From positions 1,426,001 to 1,490,000 of the forward strand of contig JAKULF010000011.1 of assembly GCA_022661535.1 (NCBI GenBank): DNA of 64,000 nt. Direction: 5' to 3'. Shown here piece after piece: positions 1-9,994 of this stretch (the first letter of the stretch is position 1; each line of letters begins with the position of its first letter). The notes under the pieces are model-generated. The model ran no database searches. It saw only the letters and a program-made list of their open reading frames with translations, and was not told where the DNA came from. Source of the stretch: Eutypa lata (Eukaryota > Ascomycota > Sordariomycetes > Xylariales > Diatrypaceae). A program made the position numbers and the translations under genes.

Positions 1-172
1 GTACCGGCCGATACCACATCGACCCCAAACCCTGAAACTGCACTCTTATTAATATGTACTTCACCCAGAAAGTTGTAAATCTAACATAGAGGGGATCATT
101 ACTCAAATTCGCAGTGTACGGCTTAGGTGATCCGAAGAGGATCCAGCCCCAGCCCGGCCCGCGACCCAAAAT
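1..172. other. window edge, no gene seen
   Basis: Non-coding sequence downstream of the monooxygenase stop codon; I see no motif or repeat in it. Confidence 0.5.
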
Positions 173-2164
173 TCAAGTTCCGCCCCCGTACGTGGCTATC
201 CACTCTTGGTTAACATTACAATAATCCTCGGGGCCGTATGGTTCCGACATCTCGGCGAGCCAGCCACCTTTCCGGTAAGGGCTCAGTCCCAGGTCGCGCT
301 GCAGTAAGTCGAAGTACGGGACCGCGTCGAAGATGAAACTGGGACTCCTGGTGCCCCAGTCCGTAGGATACCGCCACTTCCCCCATCGGTTGTACAGCAC
401 CGTCTGGTATCGCATGCTCTCTAGCGCGGCCTCGTCGTCCACCGCCGCCGCCGGGTCTATCGCTAACTTCCCGGAGAAGTAAGCGCTGATCCAGAGGCCG
501 CTGAGGTGCGCGGTTATGGGGTTGCTAAAGTTAGATATCATGCCGGCGAAAGCGACGTCGCGAGTGCGCAAGAAACGGGGCGAGGGGGGCACGAGAAAAT
601 GGTATAGCATGTACGGCGTTAGAGGTTTGCAGGGCGTCACCTCGTCCTCGCTGCTGATTCCCTTCTGGCTGGTAAGAGGTACGTATTCCTTGTTCCAAAC
701 CGGTTGCTGTTTAAGTCTTGGGAAGCGTCTGAGAATCTCTTCGTCGACCTGTCGTAGCATGCCTTGGTTGTCGGTAAGATCTCCGTGCGGAATACCAAGC
801 TCTTTTTCGATACCGGCAGGTAGAAACTTGATCGGCGGTACGTGCTTCCAACCAGTGCTTGCTAGGAATGCATCGCATATGAGTTCGGTACCACTCGCGA
901 GATGGGCCTTGCCCGGGCTTAGGCGATCGATCTCGTCGACGTACACGTCGATCTTGTCGCTCTGAACCAATTTGAAAACATCCTTGTCGTAGTTGAGAAG
1001 ACTAAAACTAGCGCCCGTGAACATAGCTTCGGTCCATGGTTTTAGCTTGGCCGTATCTGGGTGTGCGTCGTAGTCGTTCAGCGTCAGAACGTCCGAACCT
1101 AGTACCTTCCAGAATGTGTTCACGATCGAACGTCCGATGGTCGTGCCATGGTAGAAGTTTCGAATGTTGTAACCATCGGCGTCCCCCCAGATGCATGGAC
1201 TGAACCATGTTAAGAAACGGGTATCTAGGTGTCTTTGGGTTAGAGGATCACGTTTAGGAAGTGGGCTTGGGGTAGCGCATACTTGCGAGTTTCTCGATCC
1301 ATTGCTTCAGCGGCGTGACGTGAGTAGGTGCGATCCAGCAGGGCCCGTGCCCATGGACTATTCAGGGTTAATCAGGTATCTGGAAGGAAGCATGAGTAAC
1401 GGGTTCTGCTTACATCGAACAACCCAGTTCACCTTTACGCCGGCGCTAGCATACTCATAGACGGCATCCCAGGCAAATTTGGAGGCACCGAATACCGTGA
1501 CCGCTTTAGCCGTGTTCAAAGTATCGCGGTTCTGTTGGAAATCTTTGCTGTGGAAAAGCTTGCCACCGAAAGTTTCTTGACCTTCGAAATGAGGTAAGAA
1601 AGCTTCCGAGGTTAATCCCGTAGCGACGATGAGGCGTCGTGCGTATATCGTAGTCTCGTCCTGCGTTGGTGATGCGATTGTTAAGATCCAACCACCCTCG
1701 CTGGTATCTTGGTGCTCCGCAACGAGGACTTTGTGTTCCCGACGAATCTTGTCATCGATTCCGAATTGAGTGGCGTACGCCTTCAGATACGCATTGATAG
1801 ATTTCCCGGTAATGTGCTCACCGGGTTTAACGTCGAAATCATCACTACCCATAGGAAAGTCTGGATATTGGTATGTTCCTAAGAGGTTGTTACTCTTGAG
1901 TCCCGGGTAGAGACGGCTATCAGCCCACGTGCCCCCCAACGAGGCTTGACTATCCAAGATGGCCAACGAGCAGTCGGGTTGCGTGCAGCGGAATTGCTTC
2001 GCAGCGGCCAGCCCGTACCATCCTGCCAAGACTGCGTTAGCATAACCTTCTGGCTTGGCCGAATTGATTTCGGTAAGGAAATGGGGGTGTAAGAGAAGAT
2101 GAACAATGAAGAGGTAAGTAAGTTACCTACCAGCGCCAACTACGACACAGTCGATCTTCTCCAT
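173..2164 (-). CDS. FAD/NADPH-dependent flavin monooxygenase
   Basis: Four exons on the minus strand: 2164-2131, 2022-1414, 1357-1283, 1224-173. They join in phase to a 589-residue protein. Exon 1 ends inside the FAD-binding glycine motif, and splicing gives GAGWYG (residues 10-15, GxGxxG). A second Rossmann motif (VFGAS) lies in exon 2 and an FGGKLFHS segment matches the FMO/Baeyer-Villiger identifying region. After splicing, exon 3 reads a GHGP-W-APTHVTPLKQW segment usual for fungal FMO-like proteins. The family uses NADPH, O2 and FAD to hydroxylate or oxidise small lipophilic substrates; the substrate here is unknown. No signal peptide is seen. Introns are 108, 56 and 58 nt. It starts about 690 bp from the divergent Pth11-like gene. 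It could serve secondary metabolism, but it is more than 15 kb from the terpenoid genes. Confidence 0.85.
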
Positions 2165-2849
2165 ATTGATACGACACAGTTCTTTCTGTGTGCACTTTAT
2201 TGGCCTGCGTATCGGAAGTCTTGCGTACTTGGTATGCAGGACCAACTTCACAGCTTTTGGGTGTTGAGCTGCTCGCGGAACAGAAGAGCAGTTTGGATTT
2301 CCTCAATTTCTAGCGGAATTATCCAGGTAGTCTATGCAGGAGGAGTTGAACGGGAGCGGTATAATTAGCTGGCGGATCGGACCGTTCTAGCCCATGCAGA
2401 GAAACCAAGGGAGGGGTGAGATGGTGTGGCAATTAATCTATTGGTAGAAACGCTGGTTCGAATATTGCCATTCGGGTATGCAGACTAGCAAGCTTACAGG
2501 CAGGTAGGCTGCAACTGCACCTCGTTAGAACGCGTGAAATTTTAGAAAGCAGAAAAGGATTGCATATGTACCTTGGGGTTGAAGATAAGAGGGCGCACAG
2601 TTTGGTAAGCCGACATGTTGTGTAGCCATGAATTGGGGCTGATTACATTACACTGATAGGCGATCCCGCCAACTTTGCCAACTTGCTTGCCGACGGTCGT
2701 TACACGACTATATATCTGATATCTTAAAAAGGAGGCAAGCACCCACTATTCATGCAAGGAGATTGGATCTTTACTGAATTCATCCTAGTTTTCACATCTG
2801 TCCTTACTAGTAATGCGCCATTCCCTTTCTCAATTAAGGTGTACACACG
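2165..2849. promoter_or_regulatory. divergent intergenic region
   Basis: About 690 bp between two divergently transcribed genes (flavin monooxygenase and Pth11-like protein), so it should hold both promoters. Only short chance reading frames are present and I see no specific operator. Confidence 0.4.
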
Positions 2850-4319
2850 ATGGATCCAGCCGCAGCCGCAGCCGCAGCCGCAGAAGCGGCTCTACGTCAG
2901 TTCGTCATAGAAGACTGGACTCTGTTTGCGGTTGGACTGTCGTTCACGATTTTGAGAACTTTTGGTCGCGTCAAGCAAGTTAGCTGGAAGGGACTCCAAG
3001 CAGATGATTATCTTGTCTGGGTGGCCATGGTCAGTTCCCGTCCCCATCCAATAGTTTGAGTAAGATAATCTTTAGACTTAGACCTTTCGCAGGTATTCTA
3101 TGCCGTCGAGACAAGTCTTGCTTACTCAGTTGGCGCCGTGGCCAAGGGTCTGGCAAACAACGGCATGACTGATGAAGAGCGGCGATCGCTAGACCCGAGC
3201 AGCGCCGAGTTTCAGACAAGGTAAAGCTAGCACCGGAAGACTCCTATATAAATGTACTAATACGGGTTAATCCAGGGTCACCGGTTCCAAAATTCAACTA
3301 GCTGGATGGTCGACGTATTCGGCGCTTCTTTGGACGCTGAAGTTCGCGTTGCTGGTCTTGTACACGAGGCTTACGGTAAGCTCAAATGTGAGTTTTCCAT
3401 GCGGTCTGTCGCTGACTAGTGAAAAGAATGGCCTAGGTCGGGGTTACGTCCTACGTATCTACTTTGGTTTCGGTTTTCTCATTGCTACTTACCTCGCGTC
3501 TACTCTGAACCTCTTCCTGGGCTGTCGTCCCTTCTACAAAAATTGGCAAATATACCCAGATCCTGGAAGTAAGTTCTATTTTTCTACATCTGATCATTCC
3601 TAGAATGTCATATACTATGCTGATCGCTATGCATGGGAAGATGTGTGCCAGCCGGCCATCTCTAATATGGTCGTATGGGTATACGGGTCTCTGAATGTCG
3701 CCACGGATCTATATCTCATTAGCATCCCCCTTCCAATGCTTTGGCAGTCTTCTCTGAAGCCCATGAAAAAGCTTGGATTGATCGGTCTCTTTAGTGGTGG
3801 CATCTTCATCGTTGTCTGCGCTCTGTTACGTGCTACATTTATTGTCACTGTAATGTCATTGCTCCATACCTCGTGTGAATTCCCGTGCTAACGAGTCCAT
3901 TAATCAAGGATCCTGTCAACGGAGCACAATTAGCCGGATCCTGGGCCGTTAGAGAAACATTCGTTGCCGTGATCACGACAAACCTGCCGATAGTATTCCC
4001 GTTTGTCAAGTCCCAACTTACCCCAATCTTGGGTAGCCTCGTCCAGTCGATGCAGGGATCAGTAAACAAACTATCACCCGAGGGAACTTCCAGGAGTCTC
4101 ATAACATGGGGCGGTGGGGGAAGAGGAAGCTGGCGAAATCGAGGCCCTCGAACCCCTAACCCCATCACGGAAGCCACCTTCAGCGAGAGTGAAGAGCGCA
4201 TATTGAACCAAGGCCAGCTCAGAATGAACGACATGAGTTCACAACGGGCTCGAACGAATGATCGCATGGCTGACGGCCACAGCACGAGAAATGAAGTAGA
4301 AGTTACTACTGCTACATGA
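2850..4319 (+). CDS. Pth11-like integral membrane protein (fungal rhodopsin-like domain)
   Basis: Six exons: 2850-3029, 3093-3220, 3276-3375, 3427-3568, 3641-3849, 3909-4319, encoding 389 residues. All introns are 51-72 nt and phases agree. The spliced protein has about seven hydrophobic segments and the family landmarks LGRGYVLRIYFGFGFL and LGCRPFYKNWQIYPDPGN followed by CQPAIS. The C-terminal roughly 85 residues are hydrophilic, rich in R, N and S, and probably cytoplasmic. The N-terminus carries a poly-alanine run encoded by a GCAGCC microsatellite. Members are GPCR-like plasma-membrane proteins; many are uncharacterised and some act in host-surface sensing. The ligand is unknown. The acceptor choices at 3426 and 3640 were decided by family match rather than by best consensus. 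Confidence 0.8.
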
Positions 4320-7303
4320 TGATTCACTAACATAGAAGTTCAGGGTACTTCTGTGTACTCTAGTAGGGTATCACCGAGAAATCGCCCCCAGATCTACATT
4401 TCTAAGGAGGTCGAAGCGTATAGAACACACGGAGACAGACAGGAAGGAACATATAACACGGATCTATTTGTTTGTTTTGCTTTCGTGGATCTTATGATGT
4501 CTGCAACCAAGTCCTAGCTTCTCAAAATGCTACGAGAAAGGCTCAATTCTTAGTATTGAAGTTATTTTTGAATCTATAAGTATGTGGTGTACATAATGTC
4601 AAAACAGTGGTAATAGTAAATAGTGTGCCAGATTTAGTGACCTGGGCCTGTACGTATAAACTGAAGATCAGCCTTCAAGATATGCTGCTGCAGGCTCAAC
4701 CAGTATGATGGAAACCCCCTTGCAGTAGTTGTCCCTCTCCTTTTGGCAATTCATATTGCATTAATGACGCCGTAACCTCCGGAAGCACCAAGTGATCAAT
4801 GTATGTTCACTTCCTGATCTCTCAGTCTTAACCCTCGAGGTCTCGAGCAGAGTTAAGTGTTGCGTACGCCTGCTGAATTCATTGTTAGATGGGTGCATTA
4901 CAATCAGGTTATATTGCCGTCATGTTCTGGAACATAATTCATCTTGCGACACTGTATACTTGGGATAACGTTAATGGTAAGAAATAGCGAACGTTGCACA
5001 TATTTCAGTTCGTCTAAAAGGTCCACGAGCATGGAGGTTGGTTTACGATATGACTTTTTCATGCACATACCGTATGATCCTAACCGGAGAGCGGGTGACT
5101 GACCCGATTGGTCTAATGTGAGTAGAAGGCGGTGTAATGAGTTGGAACCCAGCAACCCAAGTGCTTCTTGCATCGCAAAGTAGGATTTATGTGTACATGA
5201 GAACTTTATTCCGGCACCCCTAGAAGCAGACCATGTTGTCTGCTTACCTAGAGAGTTAACTACCACGGAAAGTTTGTATTTATGTTACACGGCATCTCTT
5301 CAAACAAAGTCTGCCATTTTACGAATACCTCAACTAGTGTATATATAGTAGGATTGGGGTAATGGAAAGCACTTCTTGTCGTCACGGGCTCAGAGGTACT
5401 CTTTAGAGTGAATACGATGGATGGTACTGACGAAGAACCATTGCTGTACACGTAGCCCTGGGTGCTAGGGTCTTTACATGATAATATAAACCCAAACCCC
5501 ATCTCATCGTCAACGCATTTATCGAAGTCTGAAGTTACGATATGTTCTCAGTTGATATATCTCGGGATTTCCTTATATTAAGAACAATAAAACGCAATTT
5601 ACGAAATTGTTTCTTTAACTTGTTCTTAACTTCTAGGTTGTTTACTACGAACTGTGGCTTGAAACTGGCTGGGTTTACAGCTGCCTTACTTCAATACAGG
5701 AGTTAGATCGGAACTGGTTACCCAAATAGGACTACATCATCAGGTACTTTTAACAATACCAAGATATGCTCAATATTTAATCTTGAACTTTGTTATATAC
5801 TGGCTATCTTCATGAACAACACACTTTTGTAGATTAGCCCTTAGGAATAGGCGCCACATTGGCTATATCTACTGAGATTCTATAATATTCCGGTGGAACT
5901 AATGTCAGGGGGCCAGAAGACTGTGTTCAGGTGCGATATCCCTATCCATCTGCTATCTACAATATGAAGGATATAAGGTCGCTTTTGGCAAAAATCACCT
6001 TCTCAGAGATTAGTTCATGATAGACCCATACCCCCTTGTGCAAGCTATCCCACAGCTGCCTCAATTAAGCCCCAGCATAGTCTATGGCGAGACATATACA
6101 TTCAATTAAGTAGTGATGACTCTTTCACACCGGTACTGGACAACTAGATGGTAGGTCATCCCTACATGCGGCATTGGTTGCAGGGACGAGGTGGCAGATA
6201 GCTACTGGAAAGAAGGCTATCACATTTGGATAGGCCTTGGCGCTGGTGACCCAAATCCTGGGATGGCTGTGGTATTTTCTGATTAAGGAATTCCTTGATT
6301 CGATATGTATGGATGGCGTTGACCGGTGGTGTGGTGGTGTTGTTTGAGTGTGTGGGTCGTATCAGCTTAGCTAGCAAGGCTTGGAGTTGCAAAGTGGCGT
6401 ACAATGGCTGGAACAGCTGCGGCACTGATTTGTCCAAAGTTCCGATGATATGACGAGAGCTTCATTGATGTTGCATTTGTTACGGCTCACCTGAGTGATA
6501 GCACAGGTCAGGTGTATGAGTGAATGCCCTGGGATCCATTCCACTTAGTCCACCCACGTAGGTAGGTTCCTGGAGTTGTCGCCAGCCTACTTCTTCAACT
6601 TATGAACTTGGTGTTTTCATGCAGATAGATACTAGTGTCTAGTTCATGTAAGGTGTCCCCTTAAATATATCATAAGACTATAGAAAGAGCCCCGATAATT
6701 TATAGCCTTTCAGCGAAATCGACTTATCAAAAGAAGTACCGTTATTCTGTTAAACAGTATCTATCTCAACTTCTTCTATGTTTCTTATAAGCTACCCTTT
6801 TAAAGGGGTCAAGCTTTCAAAACATATCCCTTTAACCTTTTAATCGTTCAATCTATCTTTAGGTTGATATAAACCTTATACGTTTAATATATTATTTTCC
6901 CTTTTATTTATAAGTGCTCTTTATAAATTGTGCTAACATGGGCGATCTTATGACATCCACCCTTCCATTAACGACCTTCGTTTACGGTAGAGTACCGGTG
7001 TGCCCTGTAATGTTACACGACCTGAAGTATGGCTTTCTCTTTGGACAGCCTGCTTTATGAGGACGCCACTTCTGAAGGTAGATTTTTGTAAACGAACCAC
7101 AATGAACCACCACAGTAAGTTGGCGTCAATTTTATGTCACCTAGCCCTCTTCCCCCCCTAGCTGCATGTTTCTGGGTGTAGTTGAGTGCAGCTGGGCTTA
7201 AACTTGCTAGAACACCGAAGTGTTGCTGATATAAAACCTGGCTGCCGTGCCCCCTTCATCAACCGGATAATGTCTCCCAATCAACCCTACTTCAGACCAA
7301 ACC
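4320..7303. other. gene-poor interval
   Basis: Nearly 3 kb without an intact gene. It contains one weak decayed coding fragment (about 4904-5502, minus strand, listed separately) and an A+T-rich patch at about 6655-6935 that may be old mutated repeat. The remaining reading frames are short and unconvincing. Confidence 0.4.
4904..5502 (-). pseudogene. possible decayed FAD-oxidoreductase fragment
   Basis: Two adjacent minus-strand reading frames (5502-5260 and 5266-4904) contain protein-like stretches: VFTLKSTSEPVTT, VKWQTLFEEMPCNINTNF and, after a stop and frame change, GIKFSCTH and PTSMLVDLLDELKYVQRS. The order and spacing resemble the middle of berberine-bridge-type FAD oxidases, after the FAD-binding half. 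No start, no N-terminal FAD domain and no splice pattern restores a continuous frame. I read it as a relic. The family assignment is a guess from motif style; a chance open frame is the alternative. Confidence 0.25.
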
Positions 7304-7839
7304 ATGGCCACTGATAACAACAATATCACCAGTGCCAGCAAGAACGAGCGGAGTGTGGTCTCCTGGATGATCCACGACCCCAAAGGTGGGTTCCAGGATG
7401 ACACACTACACAGGAAAGGGCCTCCGCAATTGGTCAGCATATCTAAGAATGACATTTCGAACAATCCTGAGCTAAGCAAAGCTCTGAGCAAAGAGCTTTT
7501 GCGGACAGCAACCATCGACCGTCAGGTGAGTCATTTTGCTATCAAAGAGTCGAAGTGACTATTAAGACGGTATTATAGGGTCTCATTCATGTGCCTATTG
7601 CCAAAACGCCCGGCGAAAACCCCGAGATTGAAAACGTCCCATTTGTTAATGTCCAAGCCCAGATTGGCGTCGGGGGAAATCGCAAGACGTATGCGCATGT
7701 AAACGTCATAGCGGGTGAGAAAGTTGGATACCAGAGGATCCGGGATGCGCTGAACCAATCTATGGAAACGGCAGAGAGTCGTTGGATTGTAAAGATGGCT
7801 GATGGCAGCTTTGATATTCAGGCTAGTAGGCCAGCATAA
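7304..7839 (+). CDS. hypothetical protein, 160 residues
   Basis: Two exons, 7304-7525 and 7579-7839, separated by a 53-nt GTGAGT...TAG intron; phases agree. I do not recognise the family. The N-terminal half is polar (rich in N, K, S). The C-terminal half, from GLIHVPIAKTPGENPE onward, looks like a compact alternating beta/alpha fold ending in KMADGSFDIQ. No signal peptide, membrane segment or cysteine pattern is visible, so it is probably cytosolic. The clean intron, and the change of frame exactly at the splice junction, are the main reasons to believe it is a gene. Confidence 0.6.
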
Positions 7840-8879
7840 ACAAGTTGGCCATGTACAATACCACTCAACCACTGTAATGTGGCTTAGTGTAGTCTTGGTT
7901 GCTTGTTGGACTTTTAGTTATTGCGTTTCCATGGTCATCACAAGAAGCTTTACTCCGTAACAGCTTTGGATCTTTCATAAATAGCCGTGCTCATACGGCA
8001 TGGGTCTTACGTATCATCGAATAACACTTTACGACCAGTTTAATTATACGTAGGGTCACCGCGCTCGCGCAACGGCATCTATGTCCCAGCGAGGACGATT
8101 CCATATTAGTATAGGCCTTATTTCCTCAACATAGCAGTACTCGATGGTGGGAAAATTACGACGCGAGAACAGATGAAACGGATCTCGTGGCATCTGATGC
8201 CTTGAAACGTATATTCTTGAATCTTCATGATATTGCCGATGAGCAAGTTGGATTTAACGGCAATGGCAGCGATTACGCGGATATATGATCTTATGGTACG
8301 GCATAAGAAGAACGTAAGTATTTGAACTATTTGTGGTAAGTACAGTAAGAGTAAAAAAGGAATTGTAATAAGAGTGGATATAGTGAAGGTTGCGATATCT
8401 CACTGCATGGGATATGCTACAAATCCAAAAACGAGGCCACGAGCGCGATGGAAAATTAAGTCTTCATGTTGCGTGGTATGGGAGTGGTCTTAACTGCAGG
8501 TGACAAAAAGGTGGAGCGGTCTGCGACATACGTATATCTGATGAATGCCTCTACGGAATGTTCAAGGCGCCCTGCTTGAAGCATAAGATACCGAAATTCC
8601 TTTTGCCATTTCTATAAGAACAGACGATACAACTTGCTCAATGACGGCATGTGCAGAAGGAGGCTATCAACGACGTTAAAGCCTCAAAGGATACAAACGC
8701 CATCCAGAACAACGACATAAGCGGAGTTACCGGGCTTCTTTTCACCGAATTTTTACCGATCTAACCCGAACCAAAATGCTGCGCCGTAGCGCCGCTGTAG
8801 CGACGTCAACTTTTTTACCCTCTCACCTTTCCACATCACCACTCATTCCTCCGCGTCGCGCGCATTCATCATTGTCGCA
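7840..8879. promoter_or_regulatory. intergenic region and phosphate-carrier leader
   Basis: No gene is seen over about 0.9 kb. From about 8809 to 8875 there is a pyrimidine-rich tract (CTTTTTTACCCTCTCACCTT and on), typical of strongly expressed fungal promoters or leaders. An upstream ATG at 8776 opens a 66-codon frame that overlaps the carrier start (see findings). Confidence 0.45.
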
Positions 8880-9994
8880 ATGGCTGCCTCACCTGCTGCA
8901 TTGGCCCAGAAGGGGCCTGAGGGCATTGACCTCTACTCGCGCTTCGCCCTGGCTGGTGCCCTGGGCTGTTCCGTGACCCACGGTGCTTTCACTCCCGTCG
9001 ATGTGTATGTTGTCCCTCCCGCCTTAGCTCCGCTATCACCGGCTGACAATTTCCACGCAGCGTCAAGACCAAGATTCAGCTTGATCCCGCCACCTACAAC
9101 CGTGGTATGATTGGTGGGTTCCGTCAGGTCATCCAAAACGAAGGTGCCGCTACGCTCTTGACTGGCTTCGGGCCAACCTTCACTGGTTACTTCATTCAGG
9201 GAGCCTTCAAATTCGGCGGTTACGAGTTCTTCAAGAAGCAATCCATCGACCTCATTGGTATCGAGAGGGCCCGCCAGAATCGTTCTGCTGTTTACTCCGT
9301 CTCTGCCGCCAGCGCTGAGTTCTTCGCCTCCATTGCTCTCTGCCCCCTCGAGGCTACCCGTATCCGCCTCGTCTCCACACCGGGCTTCGCCAACGGCCTG
9401 ATTGGTGGCTTCGGCAAGATTCTCAAGAATGAAGGCGTTGGTGCCTTCTACTCCGGCTTTGGCCCTATTCTCTTCAAGCAGTATGTCGATCTCGATAAGA
9501 GGCTCAATGGCGGACGCAGAAAATAAATAAAAGCTAACATATACGTACAGGGTTCCCTACACAGTGACCAAGTTCGTTGCGTTCGAAAAGGTTTCCGAAG
9601 CTATCTTCGCGCAGCTCGACAAGTCCAAGCTGTCGGGTGGTGCCCAGACCGCTGTCAACTTGGGCTCCGGTTTGATTGCCGGTTTCGCCGCCGCCATCGT
9701 CTCCCAGCCCGCTGATACTATGCTGTCCAAGATCAACAAGACCAAGGGTCTGCCCGGTGAGAGCACCATCTCCCGCCTTGTCAAGATCGCTGGCGAGCTC
9801 GGTATCCGTGGTTCCTTCGCTGGTCTTCCTACTCGTCTGTTCATGGTTGGTGGGCTTACTGCTGGTCAATTTGCCATCTACGGCGACATCAAAAAAGCTC
9901 TTGGTAAGTCTGCTCTGTCCCTTCCTTCCTTCCCCCGAATAAAGCTGACGCAGTACCCTTAGGTGCCACCAACGGCGTTGAGATTGCGAAGTAA
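8880..9994 (+). CDS. mir1: mitochondrial phosphate carrier (SLC25 family)
   Basis: Four exons: 8880-9004, 9061-9480, 9551-9903, 9963-9994, encoding 309 residues. It shows the three-fold mitochondrial-carrier repeat. The PxDxxK signature appears as [26 protein letters not shown] and [13 protein letters not shown]. The [15 protein letters not shown] opening, the TGFGPT segment and the [18 protein letters not shown] segment are specific to phosphate carriers. It imports phosphate with H+ (or in exchange for OH-) across the inner mitochondrial membrane for ATP synthesis. The start at 8880 lies just after a pyrimidine-rich leader and gives the length usual for fungal Mir1. Introns are 56, 70 and 59 nt. 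The last exon is only 32 nt ([13 protein letters not shown]). Confidence 0.93.
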
